Below are positions 25,753-34,968 of a DNA stretch of 55,414 nucleotides, piece after piece. The notes beneath the pieces are model-generated. The model did no database searches. It saw only the letters and a program-made list of their open reading frames with translations, and was not told the origin of the DNA. A program made the translations under genes and the position numbers. Source of the DNA: an uncultured Prevotellaceae bacterium (GTDB lineage: Bacteria; Bacteroidota; Bacteroidia; Bacteroidales; Bacteroidaceae); the NCBI GenBank assembly GCA_947168395.1, contig CAMVLT010000019.1, positions 1 through 55,414 of the forward strand, written 5' to 3'. Position 1 is the first letter of the stretch; the number at the start of each line of letters is the position of its first letter.

Positions 25753-27048
25753 ATGAACATCATTAAATATCCTTCACGGGAACAATGGGCCGAGATTATC
25801 GAGCGCCCGCACCTTGACGTTACCCAACTGAACCAGACCGTAGCAGCGGTGCTGGCCGACGTCCGCCAGCGCGGCGATGAGGCCGTCAAGGGCTATGAAC
25901 TGAAGTTCGACCACGTTGACCTCGATATCCTCGCCGTCAGCGACGAGGAGATGGCCGAGGCCGAGACCCTGGTATCTGCTGAACTTCGCGAGGCCATCAG
26001 CCTGGCTCACGACAACATCAAGAAGTTCCACGAGGCACAACGCTTCCGCAGCAAGAAGGTGGAAACGCAGCCCGGCGTGGTATGCTGGCAGAAGAGTGTC
26101 GCCATCGAGAAGGTGGGCCTCTACATTCCCGGCGGCACCGCACCCCTGTTCTCCACCGTGCTCATGCTGGCCACCCCGGCCAAGATTGCCGGATGCAGCG
26201 AGATTGTGCTCTGCACGCCTCCCGACCGTCAGGGCCGTGTCAACCCCGCCATTCTGGTCGCCGCCCGCATTGCCGGCGTCAGCCATATATATAAGATAGG
26301 TGGAGTCCAGGCCATCGGCGCAATGGCTTACGGTACGGAGACGGTGCCAAAGGTCTACAAGATATTCGGTCCCGGCAACCAGTACGTCATGGCTGCCAAG
26401 CAGCAGGTCAGTCTGCACGACGTGGCCATCGACATGCCCGCCGGCCCCTCCGAGGTGTGCGTCATCGCCGACGAGATGGCAAATCCCGCTTTCGTTGCCG
26501 CCGACCTTTTGTCGCAGGCCGAACACGGTGCCGACTCACAGGTGATACTCATTACCACCTCGCACAAGGTCATCGACGATGTGCAGCAGGAAGTGGACCG
26601 CCAACTCGACCGCCTGCCCCGCAAGGAGATAGCCCAGCGTTCGTTGCAGAACAGCCTCATCATCCTGGTGCGAGACAAAAAGGAAGCCATCGAACTGTCG
26701 AACGCCTACGCCCCCGAGCACTTGGTCATACAGACGGAGGACTACGAGACGATGGCCGACCACGTCGTCAACGCCGGCAGCGTATTCTTGGGCCGATATG
26801 CCTGCGAGAGTGCCGGCGACTACGCCAGCGGCACCAACCACACGCTGCCCACCCACGGCTATGCCACCGCCTACAACGGCGTGAACCTGGACAGCTACTG
26901 CCGCAAGGTGACCTTCCAGCACCTGAGCGAAGAGGGCGTGCGCTCCATCGGCCGCGCCGTAGAGCTGATGGCTGAAGCCGAGCAACTGGATGCCCATAAG
27001 AACGCCATGACGGTACGTATGGCGGAGATTGAGAATAAGAGCAAATAA
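25753..27048 (+). CDS. hisD: Histidinol dehydrogenase
   Basis: A 431-residue zinc enzyme for the last two oxidation steps, histidinol to histidine. Conserved regions seen: [36 protein letters not shown], the catalytic-site region [27 protein letters not shown], and [11 protein letters not shown] near the C-terminus. Length is standard. hisC starts four bases after the stop, so the two are co-transcribed. Confidence 0.97.
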   Translation: MNIIKYPSREQWAEIIERPHLDVTQLNQTVAAVLADVRQRGDEAVKGYELKFDHVDLDILAVSDEEMAEAETLVSAELREAISLAHDNIKKFHEAQRFRSKKVETQPGVVCWQKSVAIEKVGLYIPGGTAPLFSTVLMLATPAKIAGCSEIVLCTPPDRQGRVNPAILVAARIAGVSHIYKIGGVQAIGAMAYGTETVPKVYKIFGPGNQYVMAAKQQVSLHDVAIDMPAGPSEVCVIADEMANPAFVAADLLSQAEHGADSQVILITTSHKVIDDVQQEVDRQLDRLPRKEIAQRSLQNSLIILVRDKKEAIELSNAYAPEHLVIQTEDYETMADHVVNAGSVFLGRYACESAGDYASGTNHTLPTHGYATAYNGVNLDSYCRKVTFQHLSEEGVRSIGRAVELMAEAEQLDAHKNAMTVRMAEIENKSK

Positions 27049-27052
27049 GACA

Positions 27053-28087
27053 ATGAGAAGTTTAGAAGAGCTTTGTCGGCCCAACATCTGGAGCCTGGCA
27101 CCCTATAGCAGCGCCCGCAACGAATACGCCGGACGTGAGGCACGTGTGTTTCTCGATGCCAACGAGAATCCGTACAACAACCCCTTCAACCGCTACCCCG
27201 ACCCCCTGCAATTAGAGGTGAAGGATGCCATACAGAAGGTGAAGGGCGTTCCCGCCGAGAACATCTTCCTCGGAAACGGCAGCGACGAAGCCATCGACCT
27301 GCCTTACCGCTGCTTCTGCCGTCCGGGCATTGACAATGTAGTGGCCATCGAGCCTACCTACGGCATGTACAAGGTATGCGCCGACATCAACGACGTGGAG
27401 TACCGCCCCGTGCTTTTGGACGAGCACTACCAGATAACCGCCGACAGGCTCTTGGCTGCCTGCGACGACAAAACCAAGATTATATGGCTCTGCTCGCCCA
27501 ACAACCCTACGGGCAACAGCTTGATTCGTGAGGAGATAGTGCGTACCATCGAGGGCTTCGACGGCATTGTCATCGTCGACGAGGCCTACAGCGACTTCTC
27601 GGCACAGCAGCCCCTGCGTACAGAACTGGCCAAATATCCCAACCTCGTTGTGCTCAACACCATGTCGAAGGCTTGGGGCTGCGCCGCCATCCGCCTGGGC
27701 ATGGCCTTTGCTTCGCAGGAGATTATCGGGCTGTTCAACAAGGTGAAATACCCCTACAACGTCAACATACTCACCCAGCGCCAGGCCTTGGAGGCCCTGA
27801 ACGACCCGTTCCAGGTGGACAAATGGGTGCGCATGCTGAAGTTAGAGCGCGACCGCATGATAGAGGCTTTCAAGCTGCTGCCTACGTGCAAGCAGGTATA
27901 TCCTACGGATGCCAACTTCTTCTTGGCGAAGATGACCGATGCCCAGGGTATTTACGACTACCTGGTGGACAAGGGCGTCATCGTCCGCAACCGCACCCGC
28001 GTAAAACTGTGCCAGAATTGCCTGCGCATCACAATTGGAACAAAGTCGGAGAACAACGAGTTGATAGCGGCTTTGAGGCAAATGTGA
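27053..28087 (+). CDS. hisC: Histidinol-phosphate aminotransferase
   Basis: A 344-residue fold-type I PLP enzyme converting imidazole-acetol phosphate to histidinol phosphate. Visible features: the N-terminal [28 protein letters not shown] for phosphate binding, [17 protein letters not shown] with the PLP-binding Asp and Tyr, and the Schiff-base lysine in NTMSKAWG. The start at 27053 follows hisD by four bases; the earlier frame opening at 27029 overlaps hisD and is not preferred. hisB, which often follows in this order, is absent here. The stop sits at the edge of a palindrome shared with the convergent helicase gene. Confidence 0.95.
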   Translation: MRSLEELCRPNIWSLAPYSSARNEYAGREARVFLDANENPYNNPFNRYPDPLQLEVKDAIQKVKGVPAENIFLGNGSDEAIDLPYRCFCRPGIDNVVAIEPTYGMYKVCADINDVEYRPVLLDEHYQITADRLLAACDDKTKIIWLCSPNNPTGNSLIREEIVRTIEGFDGIVIVDEAYSDFSAQQPLRTELAKYPNLVVLNTMSKAWGCAAIRLGMAFASQEIIGLFNKVKYPYNVNILTQRQALEALNDPFQVDKWVRMLKLERDRMIEAFKLLPTCKQVYPTDANFFLAKMTDAQGIYDYLVDKGVIVRNRTRVKLCQNCLRITIGTKSENNELIAALRQM

Positions 28088-28100
28088 ACCCACGTGGGTT
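28087..28100. terminator. Short palindrome between hisC and the UvrD/PcrA helicase gene
   Basis: AACCCACGTGGGTT, a perfect 14-base inverted repeat spanning the 12-base gap between the two converging stops. It may act as a weak bidirectional terminator; only the plus side has a T-rich run after it. Confidence 0.4.
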
Positions 28101-30490
28101 TATACTTTCTTATACTTTGCAAACTTCAGCAACAGCTGTTTCGTGCCCGCGTTTTTGAACTCTACGGTAGCCTTCTGGTTCTCGCCGGTTCCATCAATCC
28201 GAATCACTTTACCGACGCCAAAGCGCTGATGCTCAATGACATCACCTTCGTGCAAGTCGCATGTTGCGGCGGACGATGGCGATGGTGTGGCACGTTGCAC
28301 AGGCTTGAAGCGGCCTCCGCTTGCTGCCTGCAACGTGCGCTTGAAGCTGTCGGAGAAGGGGTCAACGGGTGGCTCTGCCTGACGGGGCGGCACGATGCGG
28401 GGCTTGGGGTCGGCACGGAACTGCGTGGCAACGGGGCGCGGATTCTGCATCCAGTCGCCACCCCGACTGGTGGACTGGCCGTAACGGCGGGTGTAGGTGT
28501 CCTCGTCGCCGCCTTTCTCGGTGAGCACCTTGATCAATGAGGGGTCGAAGTCCTTGATGAAGCGCGACGGCGTATCGTACTCCATCCGTCCGTAGCGGAA
28601 GCGGTTTTGCGCACAAGTCAGTATGCAATGCTTCTCGGCACGGGTGATGGCTACGTAGAGCAGCCGCCGCTCCTCCTCCAATTCGCGCATCGAGTTGGTA
28701 CACATCGGCGAGGGGAATATGTTTTCCTCCAAGCCCACGACGAATACCGTAGGGAACTCCAGTCCCTTGGCCGAGTGGATGGTCATCAGCGTCACCTTGT
28801 TGTTGTCGTCGCCGTTGTCGCTGTCAAGGTCGGTCAGCAGGGCCACCTCCTGCAGGAAGTCGGGCAGATACACCTGGTTGCCCATGTCCTCCTCGCGGCG
28901 GCTCTCGACGAAGTCCTGCATACCACCCAAGAACTCCTCTAAGTTCTCCTGGCGCGAGATGTCCTCGGGATTGCGGCCGCTGTAGATGTCGCGGCTGATG
29001 CCGCTGCTCATAATGATGTCGTGCCCCAGGGTGTAGGCATCTTCCGTCTGCAGCCGCTCGCGCCATCCCAATATCAGGTTCTTGAAGCCCTCTATCTTTG
29101 TCATTGTTCCCTTGCTCACTTCGAGGGGGAACAGCACGGGGTCAGAGATGACGCGCCACAAGCTGACACCGTAGTCGGTGGCTATGCGCACAATCTTGTC
29201 GACCGTCGTGCCGCCTATGCCGCGAGTCGGATAGTTGACGATGCGCTTGAAGGCCTCTTCGTCGTCGGGGTTGGCCACTAAGCGGAAGTAGGCTATCACA
29301 TCCTTTATCTCCTTGCGCTGGTAGAACGACAGTCCGCCGTAAATCCTGTAGGGGATATTGTCCTTACGCATTTGCTCCTCGAACGAGCGGCTCTGCGAGT
29401 TGGTGCGATACAGGATGGCAAAGTCGCAATACTCACAATGGTCCTCGCGGCGTATGCGCTTGATGTCCTGACAAACGATGAGTGCCTCCTCCTTGTCCGA
29501 GTAGGCGGGCTTCAGGATCAGTAGCTCACCCACCTCGTTCTTGCTGTAAACGTCCTTCGGAATCTGGCGTTCGTTCTTGCGTATCAGGCTGTTGGCGGCC
29601 TGCACTATGTGCTGCGTCGAACGGTAATTCTGCTCTAACTTGAACAGGCGGGCGTTGTCGTAGCTGTTGCGGAAGTTCAGGATGTTGTCGATGTTGGCGC
29701 CTCGGAAGCTGTAGATGCTCTGGGCGTCATCGCCCACCACGCAGACGCGCTGGCGCTCGCGTGTCAGCTGCAGCACAATGGCCTGCTGGGCGAAGTTGGT
29801 GTCCTGATACTCGTCGACGAGCACAAACTGGAATTTATCGATGTACTTCTGGCGGACATCCTCGTACCGCTGGAACAGCACGTAGGTGTAGACCAGCAGG
29901 TCGTCGAAGTCCATGGCGTTCGACTGGCGGCATCGTTCTGCGTACCTTATATATATATTGGCTATCTGGGGCCGCTTGCCTTGGGCGTCGTCCTGCGCCC
30001 AAGCCGTCTGTGCATACTGGCTGGCCAGTATCAGGTGGTTCTTTGCCATCGAGATGCGGTCGGCCACCGAGGCGGGCTTGTACACCTTGTCGTCCAGCCC
30101 CATCTCCTTGATGATGGCCTTCACCAAGGAGCGGGCATCAGTCTGGTCGTATATCGTAAAACTGTTGCTGAAGCCCAATTTATCGGCCTCGGCCCTGAGA
30201 ATCCGTGAAAAGACGGAGTGGAACGTGCCCATCTGGAGGTATCGAGCCCGCTCCTCGCCCACCAGCCGGCCTATGCGCTCCTTCATCTCACGCGCCGCCT
30301 TGTTGGTAAACGTCAACGCCAGTATCTGCCAAGGTTTCAGTCCCTGCTCCAGCAGGTACGCTATCTTGTAGGTCAGCACGCGCGTCTTGCCCGACCCTGC
30401 GCCGGCTATCACCAACGAGGGCCCATCGCAGAACAGCACCGCCTCGCGCTGGCTCGCGTTCAATTCCTGTAGTATCGTGTTTTCATCCAT
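28100..30490 (-). CDS. UvrD/PcrA-type DNA helicase (superfamily 1A)
   Basis: A 796-residue ATP-driven 3'-5' helicase for nucleotide excision and mismatch repair and for removing recombinase from DNA. Motifs seen: Q motif and Walker A (LNASQREAV, AGAGSGKT), Ia TFTNKAAREMKERI, II DEYQDTN, III VVGDDAQSIYSFRGA, IV EQNYRST, V TIHSAKGLEFPTVFVVGLEE, VI RRLLYVAITRAEK. The C-terminal part has a proline-rich linker and a Tudor-like domain (DVIEHQRFGVGKVIRI) as in PcrA/UvrD, which contacts RNA polymerase. The start ATG is only six bases from the promoter box, so the leader is nearly absent. Confidence 0.95.
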   Translation of the reverse strand: MDENTILQELNASQREAVLFCDGPSLVIAGAGSGKTRVLTYKIAYLLEQGLKPWQILALTFTNKAAREMKERIGRLVGEERARYLQMGTFHSVFSRILRAEADKLGFSNSFTIYDQTDARSLVKAIIKEMGLDDKVYKPASVADRISMAKNHLILASQYAQTAWAQDDAQGKRPQIANIYIRYAERCRQSNAMDFDDLLVYTYVLFQRYEDVRQKYIDKFQFVLVDEYQDTNFAQQAIVLQLTRERQRVCVVGDDAQSIYSFRGANIDNILNFRNSYDNARLFKLEQNYRSTQHIVQAANSLIRKNERQIPKDVYSKNEVGELLILKPAYSDKEEALIVCQDIKRIRREDHCEYCDFAILYRTNSQSRSFEEQMRKDNIPYRIYGGLSFYQRKEIKDVIAYFRLVANPDDEEAFKRIVNYPTRGIGGTTVDKIVRIATDYGVSLWRVISDPVLFPLEVSKGTMTKIEGFKNLILGWRERLQTEDAYTLGHDIIMSSGISRDIYSGRNPEDISRQENLEEFLGGMQDFVESRREEDMGNQVYLPDFLQEVALLTDLDSDNGDDNNKVTLMTIHSAKGLEFPTVFVVGLEENIFPSPMCTNSMRELEEERRLLYVAITRAEKHCILTCAQNRFRYGRMEYDTPSRFIKDFDPSLIKVLTEKGGDEDTYTRRYGQSTSRGGDWMQNPRPVATQFRADPKPRIVPPRQAEPPVDPFSDSFKRTLQAASGGRFKPVQRATPSPSSAATCDLHEGDVIEHQRFGVGKVIRIDGTGENQKATVEFKNAGTKQLLLKFAKYKKV

Positions 30491-30496
30491 AGGGCT

Positions 30497-30505
30497 GCAA
30501 AGTTA
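30497..30505 (-). promoter_or_regulatory. Promoter -7 box for the helicase gene
   Basis: TAACTTTGC on the minus strand, with six bases (AGCCCT) before the ATG at 30490. With initiation a few bases after the box, the message would start almost at the start codon. Confidence 0.6.
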
Positions 30506-30785
30506 CGAAAAAAGGCGATAACGGCCAAATATTCTTTGTGGTTTCTTGTTCCCGGCTCCCCTACCCCTTTCCAAATCAAAAGGGGCGTTATTTGAATTTT
30601 CCCGACAAACCGACGCGCAGGAATCGCGTGTAGGTCAGCAACGGCCTATCGGCCGTGAAATACGCGAATTTTGCCCCATCCATAATCACCTGACACCGTG
30701 AAAGTTACATTTTTCACCCCTCACGAACCCTCCAAAAACCCCATAGAAATCCCCCATTTCCCCCTAACAGAACCCACATTTTCAG

Positions 30786-30810
30786 TAGGGTAAACCTCAG
30801 GTTTACCCTA
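30786..30810. repeat. Perfect palindrome with one-base spacer
   Basis: Arms TAGGGTAAACCT and AGGTTTACCCTA around a single C. Partial further copies of the arm follow at once (GGTAAACT, TTTACCCTACCC). Could be an operator for a dimeric regulator upstream of thrA, or a dispersed repeat. Confidence 0.7.
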
Positions 30811-31020
30811 GGTAAACTCCCCCTTTACCCTACCCAAACTCCAAGCCCCCTCCGTTTTGTCAACAATTTTGCCGAAACGAGCCCAAAACTCCAATTCCCA
30901 TTTCCAGATGCCCAACTCCAGAGAGCACAAATTTTTACCAATAATCTTAACAAAACGCACCGCCACAAAACCGGAGTTGTGAAGATTTTTCAGCAAAGTT
31001 TCAACTTTTTTCATGGTTTG

Positions 31021-31054
31021 CTTGCCGTATTTATAAACTTTTTTGTACCTTTGC
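31021..31054 (+). promoter_or_regulatory. Promoter for the threonine operon
   Basis: TACCTTTGC at 31046-31054 is an exact -7 box. The -33 is weak (CTTG at 31021-31024, or TTTG at 31017-31020 with a long spacer). Transcription would start near 31058, giving a leader of about 60 bases. Confidence 0.6.
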
Positions 31055-31055
31055 A

Positions 31056-31098
31056 CCGCCGTTGGAGGAGGCCCCGCTCGTTGAAGGGGCACCGGCGG
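31056..31098 (+). promoter_or_regulatory. GC-rich hairpin in the thrA leader
   Basis: Outer stem CCGCCG (31056-31061) with CGGCGG (31093-31098) and inner stem GCCCC (31071-31075) with GGGGC (31086-31090). It would occupy nearly the whole 5' leader. It has no Thr/Ile codon-rich leader peptide and no T-run, so it does not look like a classical attenuator. Confidence 0.5.
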
Positions 31099-31119
31099 AA
31101 AGATAAATTGCATAGAAAT

Positions 31120-33579
31120 ATGAAAGTAATGAAATTCGGCGGAACGTCCGTAGGTTCCGTGAAAAGCATTTTGAGCTTAAAAGAGATTGTAGAGGCAGAA
31201 GCCGGACGGGGGCCTGTCGTAGTTGTAGTTAGCGCGCTGGACGGCATCACCGACAAGCTGATAACCATTTCGCAGATGGCCTTGGCCGGCGACAAGCGTT
31301 ACCGTGATGAGATTGACGCCATCGTAACGCGCCATCACCAGATGATAGACGCCGTGGTGAACGACCCCAACAAAAGGGCTAAAGTAGTAGACCGCGTCGA
31401 CTCGCTGTTCGAGCAGCTGAAGAGCATTTACTTCGGCGTGTACCTTATTCACGACCTCAGTAAGAAGACGCAGGACGCCATCGTGAGCTACGGCGAGCGA
31501 CTCAGCTCCAACATTGTGGCCGCCATGATTAAGAATGGTATGCGCATGAACAGCCGCGACTTCATCCGTACTGAAAACAAGCAGGGCAAGCACGTGCTCG
31601 ACGCCGAACTGACCAACCGGCTGGTGAAGGAGTCGTTCAGCCACGTGGGCTGCTGCAGCACGTCAACGGACAAGACCGTCTACGTAGTACCCGGATTCAT
31701 AGCCCGCGACCGCGACAGCCACGAGACCACCAACCTGGGACGCGGCGGTTCGGACTACACGGCAGCCATCATAGCCGCAGCACTCGATGCCGAAGTGCTG
31801 GAGATTTGGACCGACGTCAACGGCTTCATGACAGCCGACCCGAAGGTCATCAAGTCGGCCTACACCATCAACGAACTGTCATACGTCGAGGCGATGGAGC
31901 TTTGCAACTTTGGTGCCAAGGTTGTATATCCGCCGACCATCTACCCCGTATGTGTCAAGAATATACCTATCAAGGTGAAGAACACCTTCAACCCCGAGCA
32001 TCCGGGAACACTCATCAAGGACAAGATTGAGGACGACCTGAAGCCCATCAAGGGCATCTCGAGCATCAAGGGCACCACGCTCATCACGGTGACGGGACTT
32101 TCGATGGTGGGTGTCATCGGCGTCAACCGCCGCATCTTCACCACCCTCGCCGACCGCGGCATCTCGGTGTTCATGGTCAGCCAGGCTTCGTCCGAGAACT
32201 CCACCTCCATCGGTGTACGCGACGAGGACGCCGCAGCCGCCGTCGAGGTGCTGAACGAGGAGTTCGCCAAGGAGATTGAGACGGGCGCCATGTTCCCCAT
32301 GCAGGCTGAAAGCGGCCTGGCCACCATAGCCATCGTGGGCGAGAACATGAAGCACACGCCGGGTATAGCCGGCAAGCTCTTCGGAACGCTCGGCCGTTCG
32401 GGTATCAGCGTGATAGCCTGCGCCCAGGGTGCATCCGAGACCAACATCTCGTTCGTCGTCGAAGGACGCTTCCTGCGCAAATCGCTCAACGTGCTGCACG
32501 ACTCGTTCTTCCTGTCGGAATACAAGGTGCTCAACCTCTTCATCTGCGGCATCGGCACCGTGGGCGGCATGCTGCTCGAGCAGATTCGCACGCAGCAGGA
32601 GTTCCTGATGCAGTCGCGCCGCCTGAAGCTGAACGTGGTGGGCATCTCGGATGTTGACAACTTCGTGCTCGACCGCGACGGCATCGACCTCGACAACTAC
32701 GAGAAGATACTGCGCGCTGGCTTCGCCGCCAATACGGAGCACATGCGCGACGAGATAGTGAAGATGAACATATTCAACAGCGTATTCGTCGACTGTACCG
32801 CCAGCCGCCAAATAGCATCGCTATACCAGACATTCCTGGAGCACAACATCAGCGTGGTGGCTGCCAACAAGATTGCCGCTTCGAGCGACTACGACAGCTA
32901 CCTGAAGCTGAAGCAGACGGCACGCGACCGAGGAGTATGGTTCCGCTACGAGACCAACGTGGGCGCAGGTCTGCCCATCATTGGCACCATCAACGATTTG
33001 TGCAACTCAGGCGACAAAATACTTAAGATTGAGGCCATTCTGAGCGGAACGCTCAACTTTATCTTTAACGAGATTGCCGCCGACGTGCCCTTCAGCGAGA
33101 CCGTGCGCCGCGCCAAGGAACAGCGTTACTCTGAGCCTGACCCGCGCATCGACCTCAGCGGCACCGACGTCATCCGCAAACTGGTCATCCTGACCCGTGA
33201 GGCTGGCTATAAGGTGGAGCAGGCCGACGTGGAAAAGCACCTATTCGTGCCCGACAGTTACTTCGAAGGCTCGCTCGACGACTTCTGGAAGCGGCTGCCT
33301 GAGCTGGATGCCGACTTCGAGGCCCGCCGCAAGGTGCTGGAGGCCGAGGGCAAGCGCTGGCGATTCGTGGCCACGATGGAGAACGGCAAGACGAACGTTG
33401 CCCTGAAGGAGGTGCCGTCCGACCATCCCTTCTATCCGCTGGAAGGCTCCAACAACATCGTGCTGCTCACCACCGAGCGCTACAAGGAGTACCCCATGCT
33501 GATTCAGGGTTACGGAGCAGGAGCGGCCGTCACCGCTGCCGGCGTCTTCGCTAACATTATGAGCATTGCGAATATTTAA
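31120..33579 (+). CDS. thrA: Bifunctional aspartokinase / homoserine dehydrogenase I
   Basis: An 819-residue fusion catalysing the first and third steps from aspartate to homoserine. The aspartokinase part (about 1-290) starts MKVMKFGGTSVGS, with the ATP/aspartate motifs KFGGTS and GRGGSDYTAA. Two ACT domains (about 310-460) bind threonine for feedback (SMVGVIGVNRRIF, GLATIAIVGENMKHTPG). The dehydrogenase part (about 465-819) has LFICGIGTVGGMLLEQI and LSGTLNFIFNE. The start at 31120 follows the promoter and matches the family; an earlier in-frame opening at 30979 lies upstream of the promoter. It heads the operon thrA-apgM-thrC. Confidence 0.96.
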   Translation: MKVMKFGGTSVGSVKSILSLKEIVEAEAGRGPVVVVVSALDGITDKLITISQMALAGDKRYRDEIDAIVTRHHQMIDAVVNDPNKRAKVVDRVDSLFEQLKSIYFGVYLIHDLSKKTQDAIVSYGERLSSNIVAAMIKNGMRMNSRDFIRTENKQGKHVLDAELTNRLVKESFSHVGCCSTSTDKTVYVVPGFIARDRDSHETTNLGRGGSDYTAAIIAAALDAEVLEIWTDVNGFMTADPKVIKSAYTINELSYVEAMELCNFGAKVVYPPTIYPVCVKNIPIKVKNTFNPEHPGTLIKDKIEDDLKPIKGISSIKGTTLITVTGLSMVGVIGVNRRIFTTLADRGISVFMVSQASSENSTSIGVRDEDAAAAVEVLNEEFAKEIETGAMFPMQAESGLATIAIVGENMKHTPGIAGKLFGTLGRSGISVIACAQGASETNISFVVEGRFLRKSLNVLHDSFFLSEYKVLNLFICGIGTVGGMLLEQIRTQQEFLMQSRRLKLNVVGISDVDNFVLDRDGIDLDNYEKILRAGFAANTEHMRDEIVKMNIFNSVFVDCTASRQIASLYQTFLEHNISVVAANKIAASSDYDSYLKLKQTARDRGVWFRYETNVGAGLPIIGTINDLCNSGDKILKIEAILSGTLNFIFNEIAADVPFSETVRRAKEQRYSEPDPRIDLSGTDVIRKLVILTREAGYKVEQADVEKHLFVPDSYFEGSLDDFWKRLPELDADFEARRKVLEAEGKRWRFVATMENGKTNVALKEVPSDHPFYPLEGSNNIVLLTTERYKEYPMLIQGYGAGAAVTAAGVFANIMSIANI

Positions 33580-33583
33580 AACC

Positions 33584-33610
33584 CACCCCTACCCCTCCCA
33601 AAGGGAGGGG
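33584..33610 (-). repeat. REP-like hairpin, copy 1 (between thrA and apgM)
   Basis: CCCCTCCC-AAA-GGGAGGGG (33592-33610), preceded by CCCACCCCTA and followed by CTTTTAA. On the minus strand it matches copy 2 at 33656-33688, including the flanking AGGGGTGGGT. It also looks like a terminator on the plus strand. Confidence 0.75.
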
Positions 33611-33636
33611 CTTTTAATACTTGATAAAGATAGAAT

Positions 33637-34968
33637 ATGACAAAGGAAATCAATCACCCCTCCCTTGGGGAGGGGAAGGGGGTGGGTCATAAGCACATCA
33701 TCATTCTCGGCGACGGTATGGCCGACCTTCCCGTCGAGCGACTTGGTGGGAAGACCTTGCTACAGTATGCCCACAAGCCGATGATGGACCAGCTGGCCCG
33801 CGAAGGCCGCTGTGGTCGTTTGGTGACGGTGCCCGAAGGGTTCCCACCAGGCTCGGAGGTGGCCAATACCGCCATCCTGGGCTACGACCTGAACAAGGTC
33901 TACGAGGGCCGAGGCCCTCTGGAGGCTGCCTCCATAGGCTATGAGATGAAGGAGGACGACTTCGCCATCCGCTGCAACATCATCACGCTGGCAGACGGCA
34001 AGATCATCACCCACAACGGCGGCAACCTGGAAACCCAGGACGCCGACGTGCTCATACGTTACCTCAACGAAACGCTGGCCGCCCCTATCAACCAACGGGA
34101 AGGATGTGAGCGTGTAAAGTTCATTACCGGCATCCAGTACCGCCACCTGCTGGTCATCAAGGGGGGCTCGAAGCACATCGTCTGTGCCCCCCCTCACGAC
34201 CACCCGAACGAGGAGTGGCGCCCCCTGCTGGTCAAGCCCGCCGACAGTCAGCTGTGCAGCGGCGCCGCCGCTGCCAACGAGCCCTCCCGCCTCACCCCCC
34301 AGCAAACCGCCGACCTGCTGAACGAACTGATCCTCAAGTCGCAGGAGTTGCTGGCCAAGCATCCCTATAACGTAGCGAAAGCAGCAAAGGGCGAGCGCCA
34401 GGCCAACAGCATCTGGCCCTGGAGCGGCGGTTACCGCCCCTCCATGCTGACGCTACAGCAGCAGTACCCGCAGATAAAGTCGGGCACGGTCATCTCGGCC
34501 GTCGACCTGATACGTGGCATCGGCCACTATGCCGGACTGAAGATTGTGGAGGTGGAAGGCGCCACGGGACTGGCCGATACCAACTACGAGGGCAAGGCAC
34601 AGGCAGCCATCGACGCCCTGCGTCACGACGACTTCGTGTTCGTCCACGTGGAAGCCAGCGACGAGGCCGGACACGACGGCGACCTGGAGCTGAAGCTCAA
34701 GACCATCGAGTATCTGGACCAGCGGCTCATAGCCCCTATATATAAAGAGGTGGAGACGTGGCCGGAGCCCGTCTGCATCGCCGTACTGCCCGACCATCTG
34801 ACACCCGTAGAGCAACGCATCCACGTAGGACAGCCTGTGCCCTTCCTCATCTGGTACCGGGGCATTGAGCCCGACGACGTGCAGCAGTATGACGAAGTGT
34901 CGTGCATCAACGGCAGCTACGGACTCCTGAAGCTTAACGAATTTATGACAAACTTGATGAAGATATGA
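33637..34968 (+). CDS. ApgM-type phosphoglycerate mutase family protein, probable homoserine kinase
   Basis: A 443-residue alkaline-phosphatase-superfamily protein related to archaeal-type 2,3-bisphosphoglycerate-independent phosphoglycerate mutase. It has the metal-site motif HIIILGDGMADLP, the serine region PPGSEVANTAILGYD, VEASDEAGHDGD and VLPDHLTP. Its place between thrA and thrC, with no thrB nearby, suggests that it phosphorylates homoserine; proteins of this family in this position in Bacteroides have been proposed as such. The family N-terminus normally begins at MKHIIILGDG. Here KHIIILGDG is preceded by 19 residues, most of them encoded by a REP-like repeat. A GTG at 33682 is an alternative start. 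It overlaps thrC by four bases. Confidence 0.85.
   Translation: MTKEINHPSLGEGKGVGHKHIIILGDGMADLPVERLGGKTLLQYAHKPMMDQLAREGRCGRLVTVPEGFPPGSEVANTAILGYDLNKVYEGRGPLEAASIGYEMKEDDFAIRCNIITLADGKIITHNGGNLETQDADVLIRYLNETLAAPINQREGCERVKFITGIQYRHLLVIKGGSKHIVCAPPHDHPNEEWRPLLVKPADSQLCSGAAAANEPSRLTPQQTADLLNELILKSQELLAKHPYNVAKAAKGERQANSIWPWSGGYRPSMLTLQQQYPQIKSGTVISAVDLIRGIGHYAGLKIVEVEGATGLADTNYEGKAQAAIDALRHDDFVFVHVEASDEAGHDGDLELKLKTIEYLDQRLIAPIYKEVETWPEPVCIAVLPDHLTPVEQRIHVGQPVPFLIWYRGIEPDDVQQYDEVSCINGSYGLLKLNEFMTNLMKI
33656..33688 (+). repeat. REP-like hairpin, copy 2 (inside the 5' end of apgM)
   Basis: CCCCTCCC-TTG-GGGAGGGG (33657-33675) followed by AAGGGGGTGGGT. It is read as HPSLGEGKGVG in the apgM frame and ends directly before the codons for the family's first conserved residues. 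Confidence 0.75.

Larger units (their letters stand above)
30491..31119. other. 629-base intergenic region with hairpins and C-rich micro-repeats
   Basis: No gene is supported here. It contains the helicase promoter, a hairpin CCCCTTT...AAAGGGG (30564-30585), a tetraloop hairpin ACGGCC-TATC-GGCCGT (30641-30656), a C-rich A/C tract on the plus strand (about 30710-30780), a perfect palindrome (30786-30810), a run of loosely repeated cccaactcc-like words (30835-30920), the thrA promoter and a GC-rich leader hairpin. A minus-strand open frame (30808-31113) crosses the thrA promoter and is made of the low-complexity words, so it is not called. Confidence 0.7.

Noticed and set aside
30808..31113. 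A 101-residue minus-strand frame upstream of thrA
   Set aside because: It crosses the thrA promoter and consists of low-complexity words (LEFW, LELG). A shorter version starting at 31014 looks slightly protein-like but has no promoter or family.
31879..32811. A 310-residue open frame on the minus strand
   Set aside because: Antisense to thrA, His/Val-rich composition typical of shadow frames, no domain and no promoter.
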